Below, in pieces: positions 51,999-62,078 of a stretch of 64,000 nucleotides of DNA (its first letter is position 1; each line of letters starts with the position of its first letter). The position numbers and the translations under genes were made by a program. The stretch comes from Stentor coeruleus (lineage: Eukaryota; Ciliophora; Heterotrichea; Heterotrichida; Stentoridae): positions 1 to 64,000 of the forward strand of contig MPUH01000126.1 in the NCBI GenBank assembly GCA_001970955.1, read 5' to 3'. The notes under the pieces are model-generated. The model saw only the letters and a list, made by a program, of their open reading frames with translations, made no database searches and was not told the DNA's origin.

Positions 51999-52744
51999 AT
52001 AGTGATAATCAGTGGGTATAGACTAGAAAAGTTTGAGTGTTTTAGTTATAGAAAATAATAATGTTTTAGGTTCTGATAAGGTGCTGGGTATATAAAATTT
52101 ATATAAAATAATACCCATGATAAGCAATTTGTAAAAGTTATAATCCTCTTAAAGAATTCATGATTATCGTTTTAATTCCTATATTTAGTATACATACCTA
52201 AAAATACTTGCAATTTTATAAAGAATCTTAGTAAAAGGTTAGAGAAATTCTAATACTGATATAACTAATATTTATGATAATCATCCCGAATTTATAGTTT
52301 TTATAAAAATGGGCCGTTCCGGGAATTGAACCCGGGACCTCTCGCACCCAAAGCGAGAATCATACCCCTAGACCAAACGGCCTTATTATCTAGCCACAAT
52401 AAACTTATAAATACTATACTACAGCATTATCTTATAATAAAAAAAACAATAATATTCACACTTCCTAATCACACCCTAACATAAAACCACATAATCTACA
52501 ATTTTTAAACCCATACAAATTGTAAAATATTATAAGATAAACAACATAATAATAAAATATTTTCCCCAAAGAATGGATGGAGAAAAGAAAAGTCTTACAA
52601 TAAACCTAAAAGGTAAAAAAATCCTTCACTTTCTATACCCTCAAAGTTTAATAACCAGAATTTTCATATCAAACTAACAAATAACCGTCTTTAAAAATAC
52701 TTTCTCCTCTAAAAAAAGTACTAATTTTACTATAATAAATACCT
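51999..52744. other. Intergenic region carrying a tRNA
   Basis: Apart from the tRNA at 52311-52382, A+T-rich sequence that is C-rich and G-poor at 52440-52740, left of the next gene. Nothing else seen. Confidence 0.5.
52311..52382 (-). tRNA. tRNA-Pro (anticodon UGG)
   Basis: A 72-nt cloverleaf on the minus strand. The acceptor GGCCGTT pairs with AACGGCC, followed by discriminator C, the usual base in eukaryotic tRNA-Pro. Box A is TGGTCTAGGGG, the anticodon loop is CTTTGGG inside TCTCG/CGAGA, and box B is GGTTCAATTCC. No intron; CCA not encoded. Very close to animal tRNA-Pro(UGG). Confidence 0.97.
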
Positions 52745-53542
52745 ATGAGTATTGACTCACTATCTAAACAATTACCAATCGGACATATCCTTGAAAGACG
52801 CTTTTCCCCTTATAAAAAAGCTAACAATTTCATAAAGCACTTTGAAAAGCATCTAAGTTCTAAGCATCAAATTGATTATGATAATACTTTAGTCACCCTT
52901 CATAGTAAATTCACACATAAAACCCCAGAGCCTGAACCTAAAATAACTTCAATTTCTCCAATGGCAAAACTTACTCGTGAACTTCAACATAAAATAGAAG
53001 CTATCAATACATATAATAATCTATCAGAATCAAAACCAATAAAAAGAAGGACTAAAAGAATTAAATCCCAAAAACCACAAAGTATATCTAAACTTGAAAG
53101 CAAAAAGAATAAAAAAAACTATTTTCAAATGATAAACCAAGCTTATTATGAGATTGGAAAAAGGAATGTTAGTTTATCAGGAAAAATAAATAAAGATCAA
53201 GAGGATATGTCGAGGATAACAAAAAGCTTTCTTAGTAAAAAAAGATTGAAAGCTGAAGGTAATGAGAAGGATGATAGTATTAGGGAAAGTGAGAAAAGGG
53301 ATTTTATGATAACAGAAATTAGTAGTCCTGAATGTTGTGGGGTTTCGTATACTGAAGAAAGTCCAGTCAAATCATATTATTCAAATGCTTTTAATTGCAA
53401 ATTGAAAAATTGTAGTGGAGAGTGGCATGGTGGGAAACGGATGAAAAATTATCCTAAGGCTATGAGGAAAAATGAAGATATGAAAAGTTTGTTATCTATA
53501 TCCCCGATATTGGATTTAAATAAATGTGTAGGATTTTTTTAA
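52745..53542 (+). CDS. Uncharacterised basic protein
   Basis: 265 residues, no intron. N-terminal 60 residues are helical with His/Lys (KANNFIKHFEKHLSSKHQID). A basic stretch PIKRRTKRIKSQKPQS could be a nuclear signal. The C-terminus has several cysteines (SPECCGVSY, CKLKNCSGEW) without a clear zinc pattern. No family recognised. A C-rich upstream flank and a clean ATG support it as real. Stop TAA. Confidence 0.7.
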   Translation: MSIDSLSKQLPIGHILERRFSPYKKANNFIKHFEKHLSSKHQIDYDNTLVTLHSKFTHKTPEPEPKITSISPMAKLTRELQHKIEAINTYNNLSESKPIKRRTKRIKSQKPQSISKLESKKNKKNYFQMINQAYYEIGKRNVSLSGKINKDQEDMSRITKSFLSKKRLKAEGNEKDDSIRESEKRDFMITEISSPECCGVSYTEESPVKSYYSNAFNCKLKNCSGEWHGGKRMKNYPKAMRKNEDMKSLLSISPILDLNKCVGFF

Positions 53543-54063
53543 GTTAGAAGTATTGTTTATATTTTAGTGGTTGTGTGAGGATTGAGTGATGAGGAAATGA
53601 TTGATGATTTTTTTATAATGTTTTTATATTAGATTTCATATCTTGATAATTAGAATAAGTAAATTGTTGTATTTATTATAACCATTTCTATAAATATAAC
53701 ATTATTATATTACACCTTCACTTATATCATATTATTTTACTATCAAATTACTCCTCATAAAAGTGTTAATTTTTATATATCAACATAATATTCTTTATAT
53801 AAATTTTCTATATATTTTGTTTATAACTTACCTTTTATCCTTAAAAAAATCCTCAGGATAAAAAAAGCCTCTTCTTTCTTTTTTCACATCTACTCATTAA
53901 CAAAATCTCTCATCCTTTATTACAATCTCTAATAAAACTCTTCTAATTATCCAATATATAAACTTCTCTAATCTTCTAAACCAAATGGCAAATTTTCCTA
54001 ATCCTCCTATGCATTGCTTATTTTTTTTCTATTCATAGTCTATATTCAATAAAATTATTCAAT
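53543..54063. other. Intergenic region
   Basis: About 520 bases. Slightly G-rich at left, C/T-rich and G-poor from about 53690 to the PP2C start. Nothing else seen. Confidence 0.5.
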
Positions 54064-55254
54064 ATGGGTTGTATAGTCTGTTCCCAACATGGGAAAATCA
54101 TAATTCCCAACCAAGTACGTAACAACATAAAATACCCATCAAAAGCTAAACTACAAATTAAACAAAAAGACCCAACAGGTAGACAAATCGGTGTTTCTAC
54201 AGTCTCATTTGATTTTACTAAACCCTTTCTATTCTCAGCAGAAACTTTAAATCTTCCTTACGCATCTCATGTAAGTCGATGTGTTCTTCCAGGTATTGAC
54301 CCTCGTGGTGAAAGAGACAAAAAATGTCAAGATTACTGTCTTTATATATCAAATCAAAAAACTATTCTCTTAGGATTATTTGATGGTCATGGTAAAGAAG
54401 GAGAGAAAATAGTAAGTTCTTGTGCAGGAGTATCAGAAGGGTTTTTCAAAGAGAATATTGAAAACTATTCAGAAAACCCTGAAAAATTCTTAGAAGACTT
54501 ATGCAATACCTGTGATGCTAATGTAAAAAAAGTAGGCAATGGTATTGATTCTACTAATTCAGGAAGGTAAAAACTATATAGTACAGCAGTTTTAGTACTT
54601 ATCCATAACAATAAAATATATTCAGCAAGTCTTGGAGACTCAAGAGCTGTATTAGCAACAGAATTATTACCAGATGTATTACCAGTACCTAAAGCTCTTA
54701 ATCATGATGATAGTAAACATTTATATATAAATTCAATAGGATTATATCCTGTACAATTAACTAAAGATCAGAAACCTGAAGACCCTGATGAGTATGCACG
54801 AATATTAAAATGTGGTGGGTTTATTAAAAGAATAAGTGATAATGGTAAACAAATCGGCCCTTATAGAGTTTTTGATAGTAGTGGGAAATACCCAGGTTTA
54901 GCTATGTCAAGATCTATAGGCGACTCTTCTGGAAGTTCACTTGGGGTTATATCAACACCTATATGTACATCTTTAAATATAACAGGTAAAGAAAAGTTTA
55001 TTATCCTTGCTTCAGATGGGGTTTGGGATGTTATAGATAATGAAGATGTTATAACTTTTATTGAAGGATATAGGAAAAAATGCTTAAGTATATGTGAAAT
55101 CCCATTACAAGTTGAAGCAACTAATACTATTATAGCTCAGCTTTTAGCTGAAGAAGCTAGGATGAGATGGTTGAAGGTTATTATGGAAGAAGATGTTATG
55201 ATTGATGATATTTCAGTTGTCATAATGCAGTTTAGTGAAACTAGTCAGGGATAA
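54064..55254 (+). CDS. PP2C-type (PPM) Ser/Thr protein phosphatase
   Basis: Two exons (54064-54566, 54582-55254), 391 residues. All PPM metal-binding motifs are present: LGLFDGHG (about 105), then after the splice SASLGDSRAVLA (about 180), GLAMSRSIGDSS (about 275) and LASDGVWDVIDNEDV (about 315). Mg2+/Mn2+-dependent phosphatase; substrate unknown. The N-terminus MGCIVCSQ has Gly2 and Cys3/Cys6, a strong signal for N-myristoylation and palmitoylation, so it is probably membrane-bound. Without the intron the gene would be cut through its core. Confidence 0.95.
54567..54581 (+). other. 15-nt intron in PP2C gene
   Basis: GTAAAAACTATATAG. Removes an in-frame TAA and TAG; A at -6. Confidence 0.92.
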
Positions 55255-55346
55255 ATGAAGATTTTAATATAGAAAATTGTATATTTTATATGTTTTATGG
55301 CTTTTATTATTTTTTACAGAGGAAAGTTGATAATAAAACATAGTAA

Positions 55347-56000
55347 ATGTCAGCACCGGAGAGTAATTTTATGCGAAACCTGACCTCGATGAGTAGTCTT
55401 GAAAACCAAATTGGTTTGTATAAAGAAAACTTGACTATGCTTGAAAACCAAAACACGAAACTTGTTAAAGAAAATCATGAACTCCATAATTTGCTTCAAG
55501 AAAAGTCTTTGCAGATGCAGATTCTTCAAGAAAAACTCACAATTTATGAACTGACATCAAAATCCCCACAGTCTCTTTCTCAGAAATCTAATCTTTTAGA
55601 CATAATAGAAAACTATCAACAAAAAACCACCTCCAAAAGCAAATTTGATGACCTGGAGTTTGAATTTGACGACATTGAAAAAATTAAAAACAGGATTAAA
55701 GGCGAAAATAACACCCTCAAACGAAGTTTAGCGAAATTTGAAGACCTTTACCCCAGCATGAACAAAATATCAAATCTAATCCAAAGACTCTATCTGGCAA
55801 TACAATCTTTTATACGTGGGGATCCTTTAAATATAGTATTTCTTATATCAAGTCCTGAGAAAAAGTACAAAACCGTCGGGATAATCGAGCATTTTGCTGA
55901 AGATATCAACAAAACAAAGGAAATATTAGAAAAAATCATAAAAAGTCTTACAGATTATTATGCAGAAAAATACGGTAATGAAAACTGCTGTGTTTTTTAA
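55347..56000 (+). CDS. Coiled-coil protein with shared C-terminal domain and CaaX-like end
   Basis: 217 residues. N-terminal coiled coil (about 18-70: ENQIGLYKENLTMLENQNTK), a linker, then a helical C-terminal domain of about 75 residues (LIQRLYLAIQSFIRGDPLNI ... LTDYYAEKYGNENCCVF). The same C-terminal domain ends the oppositely oriented neighbour at 56005-56958, so the two are paralogues. This copy ends CCVF, a CaaX-like box that the neighbour lacks. Function unknown. It follows the PP2C gene by 92 bases on the same strand. Stop TAA. Confidence 0.75.
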   Translation: MSAPESNFMRNLTSMSSLENQIGLYKENLTMLENQNTKLVKENHELHNLLQEKSLQMQILQEKLTIYELTSKSPQSLSQKSNLLDIIENYQQKTTSKSKFDDLEFEFDDIEKIKNRIKGENNTLKRSLAKFEDLYPSMNKISNLIQRLYLAIQSFIRGDPLNIVFLISSPEKKYKTVGIIEHFAEDINKTKEILEKIIKSLTDYYAEKYGNENCCVF

Positions 56001-56004
56001 TAAA

Positions 56005-56958
56005 TTACTGTGTTAAACAGATATTAAACCCTAAATGTTCAGCATGATAATCTGAAACTATATCTTTGATTTGCCCTAAATCTTTTTTCAAACTAGCTAC
56101 ATCAACTAATAATTGTTTAGCTGAGCTTATATTCTGTTTTTCATCATCACAAAAAAGTACTCTTAACGATATCTCTTTACCAGCTTTTAAGCTTTGTATA
56201 ACAAGTAACAATTGATGAACTTGTATAGATATTTGATGAATATCAGGGGTCAATAATGCTAAATCATGAAGATTATTACTTTTTCTTAATATTTCAAGCT
56301 GACGTTTTATATCAAAGTTTTCTGAGGTTAATGATGAGATACGTGATGTGAGTTCATTATAATTATAGGATTCAATTTGAGATTTTAGGTTAAGGTTATC
56401 TTGTTCGAGTTTTGAAATTTTTATTTGGTTCTGGATTTCTAGTTCTGAATACATTTTTAGTTTTAAGTCTACGGATTGTTTTTCTTCAGCAAATATGGCT
56501 TTGAGGTTTTTGATGTCTTTGTCGATTTGTATGTTTTTTTCGAAATGCAAATTTCGGAATAAGTCTTGGAGTTTGTGAAGGCCGTTGTTTTTTTTGGCTA
56601 ATTCGCGTTTCCAGTAATCGTTTGGGTTTTTTGTTTCGGGTTTTTTGAGTTTTTCTTTTGAGACAAGCAGCTCTTCGGTGAGTTTTGAGATTTTGGAGTC
56701 TTTTTCTTTGAGTTGGGTTTGAAGCTCGATTTTTTCTGTTTCAAGGAGTTTTATGGTTTTTTTGGCTTGGAGCAAATTAAGCTCTTTTTCTCGAATTTGA
56801 TCTTGGAGTTCAGATAGCATAAAGAGGTTTAATTTGGGGGAATTTATTGAGGAATTGGGAAAATTTAAGGCTTTGCTTTGCGTGTCGGAAATAGATAAGC
56901 TGAAAAAGTCAGTTTTAAGGGAATATGGACTGCTTGAAAGGTGTTTTTTAGCGTTCAT
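56005..56958 (-). CDS. Coiled-coil protein, paralogue of its convergent neighbour
   Basis: 317 residues. Long coiled coil at about 48-225 (LSELQDQIREKELNLLQAKK onward). The C-terminal domain is HQISIQVHQLLLVIQSLKAG ... VSDYHAEHLGFNICLTQ. It aligns with the end of the 55347-56000 protein: shared I/LQS, a positively charged gap, and DYxAExxGxNxC at the end. The N-terminal coiled coil is about 100 residues longer than the neighbour's. Stops of the two genes are four bases apart. No known family. Stop TAA. Confidence 0.75.
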   Translation of the reverse strand: MNAKKHLSSSPYSLKTDFFSLSISDTQSKALNFPNSSINSPKLNLFMLSELQDQIREKELNLLQAKKTIKLLETEKIELQTQLKEKDSKISKLTEELLVSKEKLKKPETKNPNDYWKRELAKKNNGLHKLQDLFRNLHFEKNIQIDKDIKNLKAIFAEEKQSVDLKLKMYSELEIQNQIKISKLEQDNLNLKSQIESYNYNELTSRISSLTSENFDIKRQLEILRKSNNLHDLALLTPDIHQISIQVHQLLLVIQSLKAGKEISLRVLFCDDEKQNISSAKQLLVDVASLKKDLGQIKDIVSDYHAEHLGFNICLTQ

Positions 56959-57836
56959 ATTAGTTTTTTTTTAATTATTGATATGGAAATATGCTGAAGG
57001 TATCAGGTAGATTAAAAATATGTTTTTATTTATAATGGAAACTGTGAATAGTAATAAAAGGATTAGTTAATGAAAACTCATAGAAAGAGTGATGATTTTT
57101 AAGGTTCATTTGCAATAAAAAATTAATGAATTTTTTAGGATTATAGATAATTTTGACAGCCGAAAAGATTACAGAGTTTGATTTGATATTGTATTATCAA
57201 TAAATAAATTCCATAAACAAATCACCAGGATAAGTATTTTTATATTCAATTATGACGTAAACAAAATCTTGGCTCGTAAAAGAAATCTATTTAGCTTCTA
57301 TAATAAAAAAAAATTAGCATGTTTATATAAAATGTATAAAATTTTATCTTATTATCTTTTTAATATGAAACACGATTGATATAATAATCAAGTAAATATG
57401 GCATACATCTATAACATAAAAACTAAATAATCATTAAAATCTCTATCATACTAAACTTAATATTTCTCTTTATCATCTTATCTGTTTACAATAAAACCTA
57501 ATTTCTATATATATTTTTTTTCTGTTTTTCCAATCACAAAATTTATTATGATTCTTCATCAAATCTTCTTTAAACCCTTATCCCTCTCATAAAAAAAATT
57601 TTATCCAAAAACTAGAGTATTCATAAGCTAATCTTTATCCACAAGAAATTTAAAATATATAAATCCTATGTTATCATTACTATATCAAACTAAATTTTAA
57701 TATAGTTCAAAATTATAATTAAAAGAATCAAAATCAAATTTCAGTGATACAAATTTATATCATCAATAAATTCTACAATATCAACTGACAAAATTTCAAT
57801 CTTATTTTTCATAATTATTAATATAATTTTTGCAAG
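56959..57836. other. Intergenic region
   Basis: About 880 bases. Mildly G-rich at left, C/T-rich and G-poor from about 57440. No gene, RNA or repeat recognised; short AT-only tracts are common. Confidence 0.5.
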
Positions 57837-59153
57837 TTAGTTATTAATTTTAAGATAACTTCTACGAGTCGATAATCTTTTTATATTAAATAAATTTTCA
57901 ATATAATCAGTTATCATTTTTAATGACTTTTCACTAAGAATATCAATTTTTTCAGGTGGTTTAAGAAAACTTATCATTTCAGGATCTTCCTTTATCGTTT
58001 TTTTATAATCTATAGTTTCCTTTGCATATTTTTTTGCTTGAGTTTTTACAAAGTTTCGTATATGGGATATTCTTACTTCATCACTAAGATTTAATGATGT
58101 TTTAAAAATACTCTTACCTTTTTTCCTTATATTTTTAAGGGAAATAATATTTTCGCTATTTTTCCAATAGTCAAAAATAGACGCATAGATTCTTTTTTTG
58201 TATTTTAACCATCGAAGACCCCATCTTTGAATTTTAATTACTGATTTTTTCCATTTTTTCATTAGAGGTATAAGCATTGCTATTGTCAATATTACCTCTG
58301 ATGCTTCAACTAAGACTGTTCGATGAATCATACGTTCATAAACTAGGAACTTTGTTTGCATAACCATTTGTTTTTTTATATCTTTGAGTTTATTTATTTT
58401 TCGCTTTTCATATAGTATCAATGTCCATCTGGCTACTGCAATGGCAAAAATCTTGATTTTTTTCCAAATTTTTTTGCATTTCACTTTCATAGTTTTTCTT
58501 TCAAGAAACTTCTCATGCAAATACAAACAAATACCAGCTGTAGTTGTTACGCTTACCCAAGCTTTCTTAACATAACCACATTTCTACATAAAATTTACTC
58601 CTTTATTCATCCTTATATCCAACTTATTGAACTTAAGTTTAAGCTTCGAATCTCTTTCTATAAACTTTTCTTCTAAAATCTCATTCTTAATTAACTGTGC
58701 TGAATTTTTAGCATTATCATATTCAAATCTTAAATCCTGTATTTTCTTTAACTTTTTCTCAAAAGTACATTTCGACATATCCTGATTAGTTAAAAATCTT
58801 TTTTCTTGTAAAAGTTTTTCTTCACTAGTAAGTTTCGCAAGGCATGGAGTTCTATCTGACTATTTTTTACTTTTGAATTTTTCGAAAATGCTGTTTTCAA
58901 AACGAGTAAGGGTTGAAAATGAGAAACCTTGAGTGATTTTTTCACTAATTATACTGTTTGAAAAATTTGCACATGGTTGTGGAGATAAATCTTTAAGATA
59001 ACGTTTGATAGGAGGGGATTTTAGATAAGGATGGGATTTTTTTTCGTAATTTTCAAGTCGTTGAGTTGCTAAGACTGACATTTTCAGAGCTTTTATAATA
59101 TCTTCACGAGTTCGATGAGTTTTGATCATTGGAGATTTTTTTGGGGTTTGCAT
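57837..59153 (-). CDS. Uncharacterised basic helical protein, three exons
   Basis: Exons 59153-58871, 58855-58599 and 58583-57837 give 428 residues. The pieces lie in the same frame, separated by stops that two 15-nt introns remove. N-terminal 100 residues are Ser/Pro/Lys rich (MQTPKKSPMIKTHRTREDII). The middle is coiled coil (KLTSEEKLLQEKRFLTNQDM, EKKLKKIQDLRFEYDN). The C-terminal 240 residues are strongly basic with many tryptophans (KWKKSVIKIQRWGLRWLKYK), including an IQ-like element that could bind calmodulin. No family recognised. The first splice (ending CAG) is the less certain; if wrong, there are two genes here. Stop TAA. Confidence 0.65.
58584..58598 (-). other. 15-nt intron
   Basis: GTAAATTTTATGTAG on the minus strand. 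Removes an in-frame TAG; A at -6. Confidence 0.82.
58856..58870 (-). other. 15-nt intron, ends CAG
   Basis: GTAAAAAATAGTCAG on the minus strand. Removes an in-frame TAG that lies inside the intron; A at -6. Splicing joins a Ser/Lys region to a coiled coil. Confidence 0.65.
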
Positions 59154-59744
59154 TTTGTATTATATTGATAAAAACAGTTTTTTTAGTTTGGTTTTGTTGT
59201 GAGTTATGATGGGTTGATTATATGAAATAGGATTTTAGGATAATTTATGGGGTATTTTAGATACAAGATTTTTTATCATTTAGGTAGGAAGATAGGTTGG
59301 GAGATTTTTGAGATGGATTTTAGAATAAATAGTATGTATAAAATGATATTATCTTTACTACACCTTACCATAAAATGATTAAATTTCAAGTAGCAAAAAC
59401 CAAAGTAACTCTCTGATTTTAAAATCTTAATGTCATAATATCCCAAAAACATAAACTCCCTAAATCCTAATCCAAAACCATAAAGCTTATCCCAAACAAA
59501 AACATCAAAAAATCTTCACATACCATACCACTTAAACCCAAAAAAAAATCATTTAACTTTAAAAAAACCATAAATGCGCCGATTTAAATCTCTATTCAAA
59601 CTTTCAAACATCAAAAAAATTTATAATCATCATCATAAAAACAACAAGATCTAACTACAATGCAAATATCTCATCTTCAATTATATTCAAATTAATTCTG
59701 GTATATGACGTCAGATCAGAATCCATAATGATTATAATTTACTT
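59154..59744. other. Divergent intergenic region with clear skew switch
   Basis: 59160-59340 is G-rich and C-poor; 59360-59700 is C-rich and G-poor on the same strand. The switch falls near the middle of a divergent gene pair. No RNA gene seen. Confidence 0.55.
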
Positions 59745-59990
59745 ATGGAGAATTTGAAACTAGCTAAATTATTCATGATTTCTGGGTTGTTAATCGGCAT
59801 ATCAATTCCAACCTATGTTATGTATAAACAATCTCTTGATGCTGATAGGAGGAAAAAAAACATAATAGTTGATCATGATCGAATCATGAAAAAACTTCAA
59901 GAAAACCCTGATCTTAAATTTAAAAACGAGCCAACATTTCTTCCAGTAGGTGAGAGTACTTATAAAAGCATAATTTCTAAGAATTCTTAA
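59745..59990 (+). CDS. Small single-pass membrane protein
   Basis: 81 residues. A membrane helix at about 8-27 (LFMISGLLIGISIPTYVMYK) sits right after a short N-terminus, followed by a charged soluble tail (QSLDADRRKKNIIVDHDRIM). This form is common among small mitochondrial inner-membrane or assembly proteins, but no family is recognised. Evidence that it is real: a C-rich 5' flank as for neighbouring genes, a well-placed ATG and protein-like composition. Stop TAA. Confidence 0.6.
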   Translation: MENLKLAKLFMISGLLIGISIPTYVMYKQSLDADRRKKNIIVDHDRIMKKLQENPDLKFKNEPTFLPVGESTYKSIISKNS

Positions 59991-60245
59991 GTTTAAGATA
60001 TCTATCAGATCATTATACACTATAAGATATGATATTTTTTATTTATATTGAAAAAGATAATGATTTTAGGTATATTTTTTGTAGGAATTCATGAAGAAAA
60101 CTTAGGGTTTATAGGAAAATGTATATAAGGATAACAAAGATGTATTATTTACAGGTTTTTTTAAGAAAAATGTAAGGAAAATATTTTAGTTAGTTTATAA
60201 TGTATCTTAAATTTTGAAACTAAAGCTAGACTTCAATTATTTATA

Positions 60246-60884
60246 TTAGTCAATTCTTTTATGTTCATACTTTTTTTTAATTCGAGGCAAAAAACTAGTT
60301 TCATGTGAGTACTTTTGGAAAATACTTGATTTGATTTCAGGGTTTGGCATTTTTGATCTGTTAAGAAAATATTTCAGATCAGATAGATTTTTTATTGAAC
60401 CAAATGGTTTTTTGTCTAATATTACAGTTGAAGAATGGCTTCCTAAATAATTTAAGTACTTATTTTCAGGTATATAACCTATACTATCATTATTTCCTGT
60501 ATTCAAAATCCCTGTATTATCATTATAATAACCTAAGCTGCTTTTGTTCCTATTTGAGGGTTCTTTATGCTTTCTGTTACTAATAAATGATTTAGCTTTA
60601 AGAGATTTCTTACTATGGATCAAATCTGATTGAGCCTTAGTAGAATTAGGCATCATTTCAAATGATTTCGGGGTCAGAGCTTTAACTTTTGGGGATATTG
60701 GAGCAGTTGGTATTGGAGATATCGATGATATTTTTTTAAAGTTCTCATGTAATTTATCATTTGCTACTTTAGAAGATGAGGCTTGCATGCACTTTGTTGG
60801 AGTTCTAGGCTCGAGTTGCTTTAGAATGCGGATTTTTTTTGAAACTGATGTTGGGACTCTCATTGTTATGATATTTCTTCGCAT
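60246..60884 (-). CDS. Uncharacterised basic Ser/Pro-rich protein
   Basis: 212 residues, basic and mostly disordered (ISPIPTAPISPKVKALTPKS; NRKHKEPSNRNKSSLGYYND). Several SP/TP sites could be proline-directed phosphorylation targets. It ends with a basic cluster (SFLPRIKKKYEHKRID). No family recognised; similar proteins are common in ciliate cytoskeleton. G-rich + strand flank to the right as for other genes. Stop TAA. Confidence 0.65.
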   Translation of the reverse strand: MRRNIITMRVPTSVSKKIRILKQLEPRTPTKCMQASSSKVANDKLHENFKKISSISPIPTAPISPKVKALTPKSFEMMPNSTKAQSDLIHSKKSLKAKSFISNRKHKEPSNRNKSSLGYYNDNTGILNTGNNDSIGYIPENKYLNYLGSHSSTVILDKKPFGSIKNLSDLKYFLNRSKMPNPEIKSSIFQKYSHETSFLPRIKKKYEHKRID

Positions 60885-62078
60885 AGTATATTTATTATAT
60901 AAACTTTTGATTAATAAGAAAGTTAGATAAAAGGATTTTTTTAAGGTATTATGAATGATTTATTAGGAAGTTTTTATTGGGTTGATAAGTTGATGGAGAA
61001 ATTTGAAAGGAATGATTTTTTAGCCATAAGTATTTTGATAAAGAGTTTGTTTTGTATAAAGAATTATATGAGATATTTATTTGGATATGTGTGAGTATGA
61101 TGAAGGTTAATTATAAATTAATAAATTTGGTGAATAAAGAGTAGATTTTGTTTATAAGTTACTGTTATCAAATAAGCTTATATGCGATTCATTTAAGAAT
61201 AAAAAATTATTGATAATACTTTTAAAGCATTTTCTGCTTGAAATTAACCATTTTATTGATTGATACCTGGGAAATGCTTTGAGACAGGTTAAGTAAAAGA
61301 AGAACTTCATGCAGAAAAGTTATAAGGTTGGAATTTAATAATTTTTAAAGGCTTCTGATTAATGATACTCTCTTTATCTATCTTTTAAAATTAAGTTTAT
61401 ATTGAAAAGACATGAAAAGTTCTAGGAAAGAAAATCTTTCTTGCACTTTCTACAAATTAAAAAACTATAAAGTATCAGGAAACTCTTATTAGAAGTATAT
61501 AATAAATATTAATGCTACTATTAGTTTATTTATAATACTTGCTAATGATAGGGGTTTAAAATTTTATTATAGGATACGATGATAATGGATATAAATAAAT
61601 TCCTGAGTAAGATTGATTTTTAAGATAAATATTAATTATAGATACTTGATTTAGAGTAGAAGTTTGTTTTGTTTAATCCTTACTTCTCTAATCTTTCTTT
61701 TCTTGTCAAATTTTTAACCAAAATCTATTCGATATTCTTTTAAATGTTTCTGAGTTTAATTTTTTTTACATCAAGTTATACTTTTGTTTTTCACAAAAGC
61801 TTCCTAACATCCATATATTTTTTACAATAAATAAAAAGTTTATACTGTAAAATTTATAAAGTTTGCCATATTCATATATTTGACAGTGTTCTTTTCTTGA
61901 CAAATTTTTGGTTTCGATTTTTTAACTTATTCGAATTGATTATGGTATTCTTATAACATATGCAATTTTCTAAAAATATATAACTTTGATTATAATCTTC
62001 CATAAACAATTCATTAAATATTTTATTATCACTTTTCTGAAATTCCTCAAATATTCATATTTAAACATTATAATTCAA
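60885..62078. other. 1.2-kb divergent intergenic region with possible coding relic
   Basis: 60885-61140 is G-rich; 61680-62078 is C/T-rich. Between them, about 61220-61590, a + strand frame looks protein-like (NLSCTFYKLKNYKVSGNSY, INATISLFIILANDRGLKFY) with a handful of stops of all three kinds. No family recognised. Confidence 0.4.
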
